From Melioribacteraceae bacterium (GTDB taxonomy: Bacteria; Bacteroidota; Ignavibacteria; Ignavibacteriales; Melioribacteraceae), in assembly GCA_026983755.1 (NCBI GenBank), contig JALSTL010000179.1, forward strand, positions 1-34,044: a stretch of DNA of 34,044 nt, in the 5' to 3' direction. This document shows, one piece after another, positions 19,347 to 27,915 of the stretch. Within the stretch, counting starts at the first letter, position 1, and each line of letters opens with the position of its first letter. The translations under genes were made by a program, and so were the position numbers. The notes under the pieces are model-generated. The model was not told the origin of the DNA. It worked only from the letters and a program-made list of their open reading frames with translations, and searched no databases.

Positions 19347-20657
19347 TTAATTTTTATTAATACCCGCAATTTCTTCAAGCATATCTGTAGTTAAAGATTT
19401 CGGTCTTTCCAAAGAATAACCCAATGCCCTATCCCAAACAATATTAGCACACACACCAAGCGAACGTCCTACACCGAAAAGAACCGTATAATAATCATAT
19501 TCTTTCAATCCGTAATGCCATTGAATAACTCCCGATTGAGCATCCACATTAGGCCAAGGGTTTTTGGCTTTACCATGTTGTTGTAAAATATTAGGAACAA
19601 CTTTGTAAAGTATGTTTACATATTGAAAAATCGGATCATCAGGTAAATGTTTAAGACAAAATTCTCTTTGGGCGGCATATCTCGGATCAGTTCTTCTTAA
19701 AACAGCGTGACCAAAACCGGGAATTACCTGACCGGAGTTAAGTGTATCCCAAACAAATTTTTTCATTTCCGCTTCAGTTGGAACTTTACCTCCCATTTTA
19801 TCCATAACACCTTGAATCCATCTTAAAACTTCTTGATTTGCCAAACCGTGCAAAGGTCCGGCAAGTCCGTCTAACATTGCCGAAATAGCATAATAAACAT
19901 CGGATAAAGCACTAGCCACCAAATGACCTGTATGTGCACTTACGTTCCCGCTTTCATGATCGCTATGAAGAATAAAATAGAGTCTGGAAACATCATCATA
20001 AGGTTTATCAATTCCCATCATGTGGGCAAAATTACCTCCTAAATCCAGATGAGGATCCGGCGCAATAATATCTCCGTCTTTGTATTTATGTCGATATATA
20101 AAAGCAGCAATTTGCGGAAGTTTGGCTAAAAGATTCATTGCATCTTCGTATGTAGGATCCCAATAATCGAATTTGCTCATTCCCTTTTTATACTCTTTCA
20201 CAAAAACGGATTCTTTTTCCATTGTAACAACCGCAGCGGAAAACATTGCCATCGGATGAGAATCCTTAGGCATTGCACGAAGTACGTCAAAAACATAATC
20301 GGGTACAATTTTTCTTTTATTAAATTCTTCTGCAACTGCTTTAACTTCTTCGTCGGTAGGAATTTCTCCTGTTAACAAGAGATAGAAAAATCCTTCTACA
20401 TAAGGCATTTCTCCACCCGGTACTTTAGGTAATTTTTCCAATACTTCGGGAATTGTATAACCTCTGAATCTTATTCCTTCCATCGGGTCTAAATATGAAA
20501 TATCAGTGGTCAACGATTTTACACCGCGCATACCGCCAATAATTTGAGCTATTGTTACTTCTCCAACTTTAACATTCCCATATTCTTTAGCAAGCCTTAC
20601 AGTTCTTGGGCGCCAGCCTTCTATTTTTTCGTATAATTTTTCTTTTAAGTTAGACAT
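19347..20657 (-). CDS. gltA: Citrate synthase, eukaryotic (mitochondrial-like) type
   Basis: Condenses oxaloacetate and acetyl-CoA to citrate at the entry of the TCA cycle. The 436-residue sequence follows the mitochondrial-type family rather than the allosteric Gram-negative GltA: it has DPMEGIRFRGYTIPE, LPKVPGGEMPYVEG and LHSDHESGNVSAHTGHLV. The catalytic residues align with the pig enzyme triad: His270 in GPLHGLANQEVL, His317 in GFGHAVLRRTDPR and Asp372 in NVDAQSGVI. A strong AGGAGG motif (20663-20668) stands 5 nt before the ATG, implying high expression. The gene is monocistronic, with a hairpin terminator after it and another hairpin 137 bp before its start. The symbol is used in the general sense of citrate synthase. 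Confidence 0.95.
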   Translation of the reverse strand: MSNLKEKLYEKIEGWRPRTVRLAKEYGNVKVGEVTIAQIIGGMRGVKSLTTDISYLDPMEGIRFRGYTIPEVLEKLPKVPGGEMPYVEGFFYLLLTGEIPTDEEVKAVAEEFNKRKIVPDYVFDVLRAMPKDSHPMAMFSAAVVTMEKESVFVKEYKKGMSKFDYWDPTYEDAMNLLAKLPQIAAFIYRHKYKDGDIIAPDPHLDLGGNFAHMMGIDKPYDDVSRLYFILHSDHESGNVSAHTGHLVASALSDVYYAISAMLDGLAGPLHGLANQEVLRWIQGVMDKMGGKVPTEAEMKKFVWDTLNSGQVIPGFGHAVLRRTDPRYAAQREFCLKHLPDDPIFQYVNILYKVVPNILQQHGKAKNPWPNVDAQSGVIQWHYGLKEYDYYTVLFGVGRSLGVCANIVWDRALGYSLERPKSLTTDMLEEIAGINKN

Positions 20658-20662
20658 TTTAA

Positions 20663-20668
20663 CCTCCT
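20663..20668 (-). promoter_or_regulatory. Strong Shine-Dalgarno motif of citrate synthase
   Basis: AGGAGG on the minus strand, 5 nt before the ATG at 20657. It is the strongest SD in the window and shows that this organism uses anti-SD initiation, unlike many Bacteroidota. Further upstream a 6-bp palindrome (ATTAAG 20688-20693, CTTAAT 20704-20709) could be an operator, but the case is weak. Confidence 0.7.
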
Positions 20669-20793
20669 GGTTAAGCTGTAAAATAATATTAAGACTTTAA
20701 TGACTTAATATAATATTTTCTTATATAAAATGTGGTGCTAAAAATAAAAATAGGAAGGAATTTTTCTTTTATTTTTGAATTTTTAGAGTATAA

Positions 20794-20836
20794 AAAAGTC
20801 AGACAATTTTTGCGTTTAAAAAATTGTCTGACTTTT
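20794..20836. terminator. Perfect 18-bp hairpin, terminator of the secreted-protein gene
   Basis: Arms 20794-20811 and 20819-20836 (AAAAGTCAGACAATTTTT and its exact complement) flank a 7-nt loop. A- and T-rich arm ends give a T-run on both strands. It lies 9 bp past the stop of the secreted protein on the minus strand and upstream of gltA, so it isolates the two units. It could act in both directions, but no plus-strand gene needs it here. Confidence 0.8.
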
Positions 20837-20845
20837 GAAAACTTT

Positions 20846-23800
20846 CTATTTTAATAGTATCATCTTATGAATTTCCGTAAACCTACCAGCTTGCAGACGG
20901 TAAATATATACTCCGCTTGGTAAATTATCCGCATTAAAAGTTACTTTGTAAAGACCGGCTGATTTATAATCATCAACAAGAGTTGCAACTTCTTCACCAA
21001 TCATATTGTACACTTTTAAAGTTACATTGTTATCATTTGGTATTTTAAATCTGATTACCGTAGTCGGATTAAACGGATTAGGATAGTTTTGATTCATTAA
21101 ATAATTGTGTTTTCCAACGTTGCTACCCAATTGTCCGGATTTTGTTGAACCGTAATAACGAGCAACTACAAAATCGGAGCCGTTTTCCGATAGTTGAGTG
21201 CCAGCTAAAACAATTTTTCCGTTAGGATCAATTCCTATATATTCGGCTACTTCATCTGTTCCGGAAATTACGGTTTCAACAATTCCGTCTTCATCAAAAC
21301 TGTCATCGCCCCAACCACCGTCAACATCACGGAAAATGCCGAAATCTTTATGATACGTTTCGGTTGAATCTTCCGAATATATGCAAGCAGTTAAAATTCT
21401 TCCTTGAGCATCTATGGTTGCATCTTTTCCCAAATAGAATTTATAACCCCATGCAACATCGGAAACTCCGTTAATTCCGAAGTCATTATCCGAATTTCCG
21501 TCTGCGGCATATCTACTTAAATAGAATCCGAAGTCTTGAGAGTTATCTTCACCGTTTCCAACCAAAACTATTCTGCCGTCAAGATCTATTGCCATATCCA
21601 CACTTGCAGAATTCGAATAACCGTTGGTAGTATGAACTATTCCACCGGTTCCGAATGAATTATCCAAATTACCGCTGCTATCCAATCTTATTAATAAATC
21701 TGTTCCGGCTCTTATTACAATTCTTTCAAAATTATCTATTGATACGTCTGGATAAACATCTTTGTTTGTAATATTATTTACACCTTCGTTTAAAATAGTA
21801 GTTCCGTTATTGCCGAATGTATTAACAAGCACACCGTTCGTATCATATTTAGCTACGGCCACTTTGTATAAGTTGCCCGATTTAGAAAAACCCGCTACAA
21901 CAATATTATTGTTTTTATCTTTAACAATAGAGGTGGCAATATCATCATCACTTCCTATAGCCGTAGTAACAATTCCGTTAGAACCAAAAGTATTATCTAA
22001 CGTACCGTTTGAATTATAACGTACCAAAGCAAAACGTTTGGTTCCGGACATGTTTGAATAACCTGCTACAACTATTTTGCCTTTTGAGCTTAACGTTACA
22101 GAATAAGCTTCATCGTTTACAGTTCCTATTGCAGTTGTGGTTTTTCCGTTATTTCCGAAACTATTATCAGGCGTACCGTTTGTATTAAAACGAGCAATTG
22201 CAAAATTATTATGACCGTTTACATTTGTATAACCGACGGTCAATATCTTTCCTTCGTTTGTAATTACGGCATCGTAACAATAATCATTAGTACCAAAGGA
22301 AATTGTTGCAATTCCTCCGTTACCGAAAGTATCGTCTAATGTTCCGTCCGGTCCGTTACTTGTTGTTGGATTTATTATAACTCCGTAACGATTAATTTTT
22401 GTATTGTCATAATTTACTTTTTCGTCAGTTTTCGGTTCATTGTTTTCATTTTTAAATAGACTCAGAATATTTGTTGACGAAGAAATATTTAACACAATAT
22501 CTTGATTATTTACGATTTTTGTAAAATTCAACTCAACCCAATTATCGTAATTTGTTTGTATATCATATCCAGCCGGATTTCCGTTACCGTTTTTATTTAC
22601 CGTTGTACCGTCGCTTTGAATATGAACATAACCGTCTTTGTTTTCTGCTTTATTTATATAACCTTCGTTATTACCGTATCGCCAATTTTCGGCAGAAACA
22701 AATGATAGAATTGTTTTATCATAAGTAACATCAATAGTAGAAGATGCTAATGTTTTGCCGGGAGGTAAATCGTTACCTTTTACCTGTACGGCAATTTTGA
22801 GAGAGGAATTTGAATTATCCAATACAATGAGTTTTTCATCAAATGTTGTATTGTAAACCGGTGCAACGGAATCTTTTTTTGCCAAATACATTCCACAAAT
22901 TTTTACCGTACCTCCAACATAATCCGTACAATAAAAATCCACATCCATAGTTGATTGAGATTCAAGAAAACTTAATGTTTTTTGAGATCCCAAAGGTCTG
23001 GCATCGTCAATTGTATATTTTTTCCAATAAGCAGTATTAGCCGGAAATTTAAATCCATAAGTAACCGTGCTTGGCCAAGGTTCTGAAAATTGCACCGAAA
23101 TTGAATCTCCCGGTTCGCCTTGCGTCCAAATAGAAAATTCATTTTCACCTTTTTCCAATCCACCCAGTTTTATGATATGTGTAATTTTATTTGCCCAAGG
23201 TTCTCCGGTAGTTATTTTATAATAATTTGCACCCGGACCGGGCGTTGTAGTGTCAATTACCCAAGTTCCGTATAATTGTTCCGGATATTCAATATTTGTA
23301 TAGCCGTCCGGTATTCCGTTTTGATCAATATCCGAATTAAGAAGAGGAAAAGCATTTTCGTAAGGATCGGGTAGATAATTGTATAAACTATCTGCCATTT
23401 GGGTATATTTTATTACCGGTATATTATTGGCAGTTGCCCAATCTAACAAACTATCAACACGATTAACATAAGCATGAAATCCGCCCATGGCATTTGTAAA
23501 ATGAGAATGACCGATTAACATATAGTTTTTTGCAATACCTTGTGCAATTGTTGTTTTGTTTTCTTTGACGGTTTTTTCATCATCCAAAAAGTCTCCCCAT
23601 TGCATTGCATATTTTCTATCGTTATTCGGATCGTATTCATCATAAACTTTTTTTGCACTGTTGGGATAAACAGCCGCAGCTTTATAGCCCAAACGATTTC
23701 CCAAAGCTTCGGCAACTTCATCGGAATATAACTGCGGAAATGTGCCTCCGGGTTCTATCCATGTATAAGGTCTTTGAATCCCATAATGATTTGCCAATTT

Positions 23801-24562
23801 CAAGCTTTCGTTTCCAAGAACCTCAATAGCATCAAGTGCCATGTGAATTGTATAAACATTAAATTTAAAATATTTAATATTAGAATGATTACCCAAATCA
23901 ATATCTTCTTCCCAAAAGTCCGATATTTTTACCTTTTTGGAATTGACAAATTCTTTTATAAAAACTAATTTTGATAACGATGGAAAGTAGATATAAACAT
24001 CTTCACCTTGATCGAAATCATCGAACTCTCCGTTGGAACCGGTAACTTTATCACCGTTTACACTTACAGTTCCACTTCTTTCGGCTTTAGAAGTATCCAC
24101 CGGAGCATGTTTTAAGCATACTTTATTACCAACCAGATGATCCACACCTTTTAGATTAACATAATCCGTGGTATTAAATATTGTAGTAAAAAAGTTTGTT
24201 CTATGTTCAGGTGTATGATCCATTAATTCGTTGCCGTTATTTTGTAATGTTTTTATACCGTCAACATAATTTTGTTCTTTAAATTCTATTAAACCCAAGT
24301 TTACGGCAAAGTTAAATTTTTTATTATATTTTTTGAATACATTTTCATATTCATTATAATCTTCAATTGTTTGATTATCATCCACTCTGAAAAGTATTCC
24401 TCCTTTTTTGGAAACATAGGAAGTTGAATTTTTGGCTAGTTTCCCGTTTGCCATTCCATAAGTTGAGTTTGGCTTTGCATTATTGAAATATATCCACTCT
24501 TGCGAATAGGAATTTATCCAAAATAAAAGTAAGAAAATATAAACATATTTAAATTTTATCAT
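20846..24562 (-). CDS. Secreted multidomain protein: NodB-like deacetylase region, Delta-60 repeats, type IX sorting domain
   Basis: I start at the ATG at 24562 because it begins a clean signal peptide (MIKFKYVYIFLLLFWINSYS); the ATG at 24604 would add 14 polar residues. Of 1238 residues, about 45-400 resemble a polysaccharide deacetylase: FRVDDN (58-63) matches the NodB TFDDG strand and HTPEH (116-120) the HxxxH metal motif. About 430-565 look like a carbohydrate-binding-type sandwich and 570-720 like a cohesin-type domain; both calls are weak. Seven Delta-60 repeats follow, marked by FGxxG-type turns (from about 745, 801, 858, 915, 969, 1027 and 1088). The last 80 residues are a type IX sorting domain (NYPNPFNPTT, ending LPSGVYIYRLQAG then KMILLK). 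Probably exported to the cell surface and acting on glycans; the substrate is unknown. Confidence 0.82.
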   Translation of the reverse strand: MIKFKYVYIFLLLFWINSYSQEWIYFNNAKPNSTYGMANGKLAKNSTSYVSKKGGILFRVDDNQTIEDYNEYENVFKKYNKKFNFAVNLGLIEFKEQNYVDGIKTLQNNGNELMDHTPEHRTNFFTTIFNTTDYVNLKGVDHLVGNKVCLKHAPVDTSKAERSGTVSVNGDKVTGSNGEFDDFDQGEDVYIYFPSLSKLVFIKEFVNSKKVKISDFWEEDIDLGNHSNIKYFKFNVYTIHMALDAIEVLGNESLKLANHYGIQRPYTWIEPGGTFPQLYSDEVAEALGNRLGYKAAAVYPNSAKKVYDEYDPNNDRKYAMQWGDFLDDEKTVKENKTTIAQGIAKNYMLIGHSHFTNAMGGFHAYVNRVDSLLDWATANNIPVIKYTQMADSLYNYLPDPYENAFPLLNSDIDQNGIPDGYTNIEYPEQLYGTWVIDTTTPGPGANYYKITTGEPWANKITHIIKLGGLEKGENEFSIWTQGEPGDSISVQFSEPWPSTVTYGFKFPANTAYWKKYTIDDARPLGSQKTLSFLESQSTMDVDFYCTDYVGGTVKICGMYLAKKDSVAPVYNTTFDEKLIVLDNSNSSLKIAVQVKGNDLPPGKTLASSTIDVTYDKTILSFVSAENWRYGNNEGYINKAENKDGYVHIQSDGTTVNKNGNGNPAGYDIQTNYDNWVELNFTKIVNNQDIVLNISSSTNILSLFKNENNEPKTDEKVNYDNTKINRYGVIINPTTSNGPDGTLDDTFGNGGIATISFGTNDYCYDAVITNEGKILTVGYTNVNGHNNFAIARFNTNGTPDNSFGNNGKTTTAIGTVNDEAYSVTLSSKGKIVVAGYSNMSGTKRFALVRYNSNGTLDNTFGSNGIVTTAIGSDDDIATSIVKDKNNNIVVAGFSKSGNLYKVAVAKYDTNGVLVNTFGNNGTTILNEGVNNITNKDVYPDVSIDNFERIVIRAGTDLLIRLDSSGNLDNSFGTGGIVHTTNGYSNSASVDMAIDLDGRIVLVGNGEDNSQDFGFYLSRYAADGNSDNDFGINGVSDVAWGYKFYLGKDATIDAQGRILTACIYSEDSTETYHKDFGIFRDVDGGWGDDSFDEDGIVETVISGTDEVAEYIGIDPNGKIVLAGTQLSENGSDFVVARYYGSTKSGQLGSNVGKHNYLMNQNYPNPFNPTTVIRFKIPNDNNVTLKVYNMIGEEVATLVDDYKSAGLYKVTFNADNLPSGVYIYRLQAGRFTEIHKMILLK

Positions 24563-24665
24563 GTTAACTCTCTTTTGTTTAATACTTAAAATATTTAATC
24601 GCAATATGTGTCGTTTTTCATATTTAAATGATGTTCGGCGTCACATTTTACTGCATTGTGATTTG

Positions 24666-24687
24666 TATCAAATGATTTAATTTGATA
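24666..24687. repeat. 8-bp inverted repeat upstream of the secreted-protein gene
   Basis: TATCAAAT (24666-24673) and ATTTGATA (24680-24687) form a perfect palindrome with a 6-bp spacer. It lies about 100 bp before the start at 24562 and about 100 bp after the hpnE stop. No T-run follows on the minus strand, so it looks more like a regulator site than a terminator. The rest of this 225-bp gap shows nothing else recognisable. Confidence 0.4.
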
Positions 24688-24787
24688 AAAACGGGAATAA
24701 ATATGTAGAATATATAATTGTAAAAGTTTTTACTATTTATATTTTAATTAAGTAGGTTTTATAATAATTCTATTTTTCGGAAGAAAT

Positions 24788-26077
24788 TTAAGGTTTGGAT
24801 AATATTTGCAGAACTTTTTTACCGCTTAGAATTGCTCCTTCAATTGTGGCGGGTAATTTTGTGTTTGTCCAATCTCCGGCAAGTTGTAGATTTTTATAAG
24901 GAGAAATAATTTTATTTCTTACTTTCTCATATTCCACAGATGATTTAAATGTTGCTCTTTTTTCTTTAATTACCTTGTAGTGCAATATTTTTAGATTTTT
25001 AATTTTCGGAAAATAATTTTTAAGTTCGTAAATGCATATTTGAAATATTTTTTTTGAATCAAGTTTAATTAATTTTTCGGCCGAACTAATTACAAGGGAA
25101 ATATGGTTTACATTATTAAATATCCAGTGAATTTTAGAATTTAATAATCCGTAAAATTTTTCTTCAAATAATTTTTTGTTTAGCCATAGATGTACTGTAA
25201 TTATAGGTGAAAATGTAATTTTGTTATTTAACAAACTTTCAAATGATAATTTCGGTAAAATTTTTTTTAATGAATAAAAAGGAACTGCCGAAATTACATA
25301 ATCAAAATCTGTATATTCTTTTTTGATAGTTATAATTTTTTTAATTTTTTCCCCGTCTGTTTTAATGGAAACTACTTTTTCCGATAAATTTATTTCGGCT
25401 TTTCTGCTTTGTAAATATTGTTTTGCCGGTTTGGTAAAAATTTCACTTAATCCGTATTGAGGTATAATTAGCCTGGATGCTTTATTTCCTTTCATAAATA
25501 ATTTTTTAAGAACAGATACAAATACTTTTGCCGAAGCTTCTTTTATCGGTGTATTCATTACCGAAACGGTAAGAAGTTCCCAAAACATTTTAACGGAATT
25601 TTCCGATTGCTTGTTATCTTTTAGCCATTCAAGAACTGTTTTATTTTTAATTTTTGTTTCTTTAACCAAAGGTAATTTGGAGAATAATTTTATTAACAAC
25701 ATTTTTTCGTTAAAGTTTAATATATTAAATCTTAAAATTGCTCCCAATAAATTAAACGGATAAAATTTGTTTTTTGCATTCAGAAAAATTTTTTCTTTGT
25801 TGCGGTTAACATAATTAACTTTCAAAGCCGGTTGATAATAAAAACGATTTTCAACTTTTAAGATTTTTAACAATTCAAATGTATTATTATAAGCTCCGAT
25901 TAAAATATGCTGACCGTTATCAATAAAATTTTCGGTTATTTTATCTTGAAAAGAATAGGCTTTTCCGCCTAATTTTGGTGAGGCTTCTAACAATGTAATA
26001 TTTTGTTGATTATGTGTAAGAAAAACAGCCGAAGCAATTCCGGAAAGACCGCCGCCAATAATAACAAACTTTGCCAT
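24788..26077 (-). CDS. hpnE: Hydroxysqualene dehydroxylase (squalene-associated FAD-dependent desaturase family)
   Basis: Final step of the bacterial HpnCDE route: reduces hydroxysqualene to squalene. The 429-residue flavoprotein opens with the FAD dinucleotide-binding fold FVIIGGGLSGIASAVFLT followed by the acidic strand end and LGGKAYSF. It ends with the second FAD contact LQLAGDWTNTKLPATIEGAI, as in phytoene desaturase-like amine oxidases. Its ATG overlaps the hpnD stop by one base (TAATG at 26075-26079). Taken alone it could be a carotenoid desaturase, but two adjacent squalene/phytoene synthase-like genes in the order C-D-E make the squalene route much more likely. No squalene-hopene cyclase gene lies in the window. 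Confidence 0.88.
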   Translation of the reverse strand: MAKFVIIGGGLSGIASAVFLTHNQQNITLLEASPKLGGKAYSFQDKITENFIDNGQHILIGAYNNTFELLKILKVENRFYYQPALKVNYVNRNKEKIFLNAKNKFYPFNLLGAILRFNILNFNEKMLLIKLFSKLPLVKETKIKNKTVLEWLKDNKQSENSVKMFWELLTVSVMNTPIKEASAKVFVSVLKKLFMKGNKASRLIIPQYGLSEIFTKPAKQYLQSRKAEINLSEKVVSIKTDGEKIKKIITIKKEYTDFDYVISAVPFYSLKKILPKLSFESLLNNKITFSPIITVHLWLNKKLFEEKFYGLLNSKIHWIFNNVNHISLVISSAEKLIKLDSKKIFQICIYELKNYFPKIKNLKILHYKVIKEKRATFKSSVEYEKVRNKIISPYKNLQLAGDWTNTKLPATIEGAILSGKKVLQILSKP

Positions 26078-26916
26078 TAATAAACCAGTTTATATTTTGC
26101 CCAAACACTTAACGAAATAAAAACTTTATTTTTTTTGGATACATTTATTTTTTTTTTAAATACGTTGTAATTTTGATTTTCAATTTTTTGCAATAATCTT
26201 TCATAAATATGCTGCATTGCTCTGGCTGAAAATAACGAAGATTTATCTTCGTAACTTAAATTTCTATTTGCTTTTTGGAAAAATAATTTTGCTCTTTCCG
26301 TTTCGTATTTCATTAAATTGATAAAATTTTCATTGTAAACATTATTAAGAATTTCTTCTTCCGAATAATTAAATTTATGCAAATCTTCTTCGGGTAAATA
26401 AATTCTGTTTTGCATGGCATCGCTTTTAATATCTCGTAAAATATTTGTTAGTTGTAAGGCAATACCAAGGTTTACGGCGTAATCAACTGTCGATTTGTTT
26501 TTATATCCGAAAATAGGAATACTCATCAAACCAACGGTAGAAGCAACTTTATAACAATACTCTTTTAATTCATTAAAAGTTGCGTAACGGTTTTTACGTA
26601 AGTCCATTCTCATTCCCTCTATCAAATCGAAAAAAGGTTGTTGCGGAATATTAAATTTTTTAATCTGCTTGCTTAGTTCGTTCAACAAATTTATATCGGA
26701 AGAATCCGTTAAAGTGGATTTTAATTCTTTTTCCCATTCGTCAAGTGTGGTTTCTTTATTTTCAACGGATTCATATTTCATATCAACAATATCATCGGTT
26801 GTTCTGCAAAAAGCATAAACCGTATTCATAGCTTCGCGTTTTTCGGAAGGAAGTAATGAAAATGCATAGTAGAAACTGCTCTTACTCTTTTTCGATATTT
26901 CTTTTGCAGATATAAT
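26077..26916 (-). CDS. hpnD: Presqualene diphosphate synthase, with probable ATT start
   Basis: Condenses two farnesyl diphosphates to presqualene diphosphate. Trans-isoprenyl synthase motifs are present: the first Asp-rich site CRTTDDIVD and the second LRDIKSDAMQNRIYLPEEDL. The first ATG in frame (26829) would remove the conserved start of the fold: the frame continues upstream as SKKSKSSFYYAFSLLPSEKR, the expected family N-terminus. No ATG, GTG, TTG or CTG exists between that block and the hpnC stop, only ATT (26916) or ATA (26913). An AAAGGA motif ending at 26924 lies 7 nt before the ATT. I therefore place the start at ATT, two bases downstream of the hpnC TAA, giving 279 residues. The start is inferred; the gene is sure. 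Confidence 0.85.
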   Translation of the reverse strand: MISAKEISKKSKSSFYYAFSLLPSEKREAMNTVYAFCRTTDDIVDMKYESVENKETTLDEWEKELKSTLTDSSDINLLNELSKQIKKFNIPQQPFFDLIEGMRMDLRKNRYATFNELKEYCYKVASTVGLMSIPIFGYKNKSTVDYAVNLGIALQLTNILRDIKSDAMQNRIYLPEEDLHKFNYSEEEILNNVYNENFINLMKYETERAKLFFQKANRNLSYEDKSSLFSARAMQHIYERLLQKIENQNYNVFKKKINVSKKNKVFISLSVWAKYKLVY

Positions 26917-26917
26917 T

Positions 26918-27793
26918 TTATTTTCCTTTTATGATAGTCTGAAAAAATATTTTGGTAAAATCCGTTTTATGTAAAATAGGTCTCACGTTTAAAACATCGT
27001 AATTGTTTTTTTTTATTTTATTTAAAATTTCTTCTCCGCCTTTAATTGTAAATAAAATTTGATATTTCGTTAAAGCGGGTAAATATTTTAATAACTTTCT
27101 ACCGTTCAAAAAAAGTTTTTCTATTTTTTCAACTTCGAATTTCATTAAAGATTGAAACTTACTACTATTTTTTTTTATCTCAAATGCAGTTTCATTTAGT
27201 CCGAATTTTTTAATTTCATCTTTCGGTATATAAATTCTTCCTTTTTCAAAATCAATATTTACATCTTGCAAAAAGTTTGTTAATTGCAAAGCGGTACAAA
27301 TATCATCGGAAAATTTCAGAGCGTTTTCGTTATTAATACCATAAAGTTCCAACATAATTCTGCCAACGGTATTGGCACTGTTTTTACAATAATCTGAAAG
27401 TTCATTATAATTTTCATATTTTTTTTTTGTTACGTCTTGTTTGAAAGCTTTTAAAAGATTAAGAAAGTTTAACGTCGATAATTTTTTTTCTTTAATAGTA
27501 TTGTTTAACGCGAACCAAAAACCGTTTTCTGCTTTTCCGTTTAAACAATTTACAAAACTATTTTCATATTTTTCCAAAAGTTTAAGTCTTTGTTCCTCTT
27601 GTAAATATCCTTCATCTGCAATGTTATCCGCTTGACGGGCAAATTGGTAAATTACAGCGATATGTTTTTTCAGCTCTTTTTTTATAAAATACGAAATAAC
27701 CGGAAAGTTTTCGTAATGAGACTTTGTAAAATTTATGGCATCTTGATAAAAAGATTGCAAATCCATTAAATAATTATTTTTATCAACTACCAT
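26918..27793 (-). CDS. hpnC: Hydroxysqualene synthase
   Basis: Converts presqualene diphosphate to hydroxysqualene in the HpnCDE route. The 291-residue protein has the squalene/phytoene synthase fold, with the HpnC-like first site YQFARQADNIADEG and second site LQDVNIDFEKGRIYIPKDEI. I use the ATG at 27793 rather than the TTG three codons upstream at 27802. Its last codons (KGK then TAA) contain the AAAGGA motif that seems to serve hpnD. A tRNA-Leu gene lies 33 bp upstream, between hpnC and the class A PBP gene. HpnC and HpnD are paralogues; I assign them from the N-terminal motifs and gene order. Confidence 0.87.
   Translation of the reverse strand: MVVDKNNYLMDLQSFYQDAINFTKSHYENFPVISYFIKKELKKHIAVIYQFARQADNIADEGYLQEEQRLKLLEKYENSFVNCLNGKAENGFWFALNNTIKEKKLSTLNFLNLLKAFKQDVTKKKYENYNELSDYCKNSANTVGRIMLELYGINNENALKFSDDICTALQLTNFLQDVNIDFEKGRIYIPKDEIKKFGLNETAFEIKKNSSKFQSLMKFEVEKIEKLFLNGRKLLKYLPALTKYQILFTIKGGEEILNKIKKNNYDVLNVRPILHKTDFTKIFFQTIIKGK
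26924..26929 (-). promoter_or_regulatory. Shine-Dalgarno motif AAAGGA deciding the hpnD start
   Basis: AAAGGA overlaps the last two codons of hpnC and stands 7 nt before the ATT at 26916. The ATG at 26829 has no such motif near it. The same layout (SD in the upstream gene's Lys/Gly/Glu tail, TAA, then start) occurs at pyrG and the TPR gene. Confidence 0.55.
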
Positions 27794-27826
27794 TTTTTTC
27801 AAAGAAAATTGAATTGAAAATTATTG

Positions 27827-27910
27827 TACCCGGAACAGGACTCGAACCTGCACAGGATTGCTCCTACTAGGACCTGAACCTAGCGCGTCTACCAATTCCG
27901 CCATCCGGGC
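27827..27910 (-). tRNA. tRNA-Leu (CAG)
   Basis: An 84-nt class II tRNA. The acceptor arm GCCCGGA pairs with TCCGGGT (1-72 is G-U), followed by discriminator A; CCA is not encoded. The D arm TGGCGGAATTGGTAGACGC is typical of tRNA-Leu. The anticodon stem CTAGG/CCTAG encloses TTCAGGT, giving anticodon CAG for CUG codons. A long variable arm (TAGGAGCAATCCTG region) and the T arm GCAGGTTCGAGTCCTG are present. It lies only 5 bp after the PBP stop and 33 bp before hpnC on the same strand, so it is probably processed from a shared transcript. No integrase or direct-repeat att site is seen near it. Confidence 0.95.
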
Positions 27911-27915
27911 AAAAT

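Noticed and set aside
24563..24604. Start of the secreted protein at the ATG at 24604
   Set aside because: The 14 extra residues are polar and basic and would bury the signal peptide; the ATG at 24562 starts it cleanly.
27794..27802. TTG start three codons upstream of the hpnC ATG
   Set aside because: The ATG at 27793 is a better start, and nothing conserved lies in the three extra codons.
27827..27910. tRNA-Leu as an integration site of a mobile island
   Set aside because: No integrase, no partial tRNA repeat and only conserved core genes on both sides.
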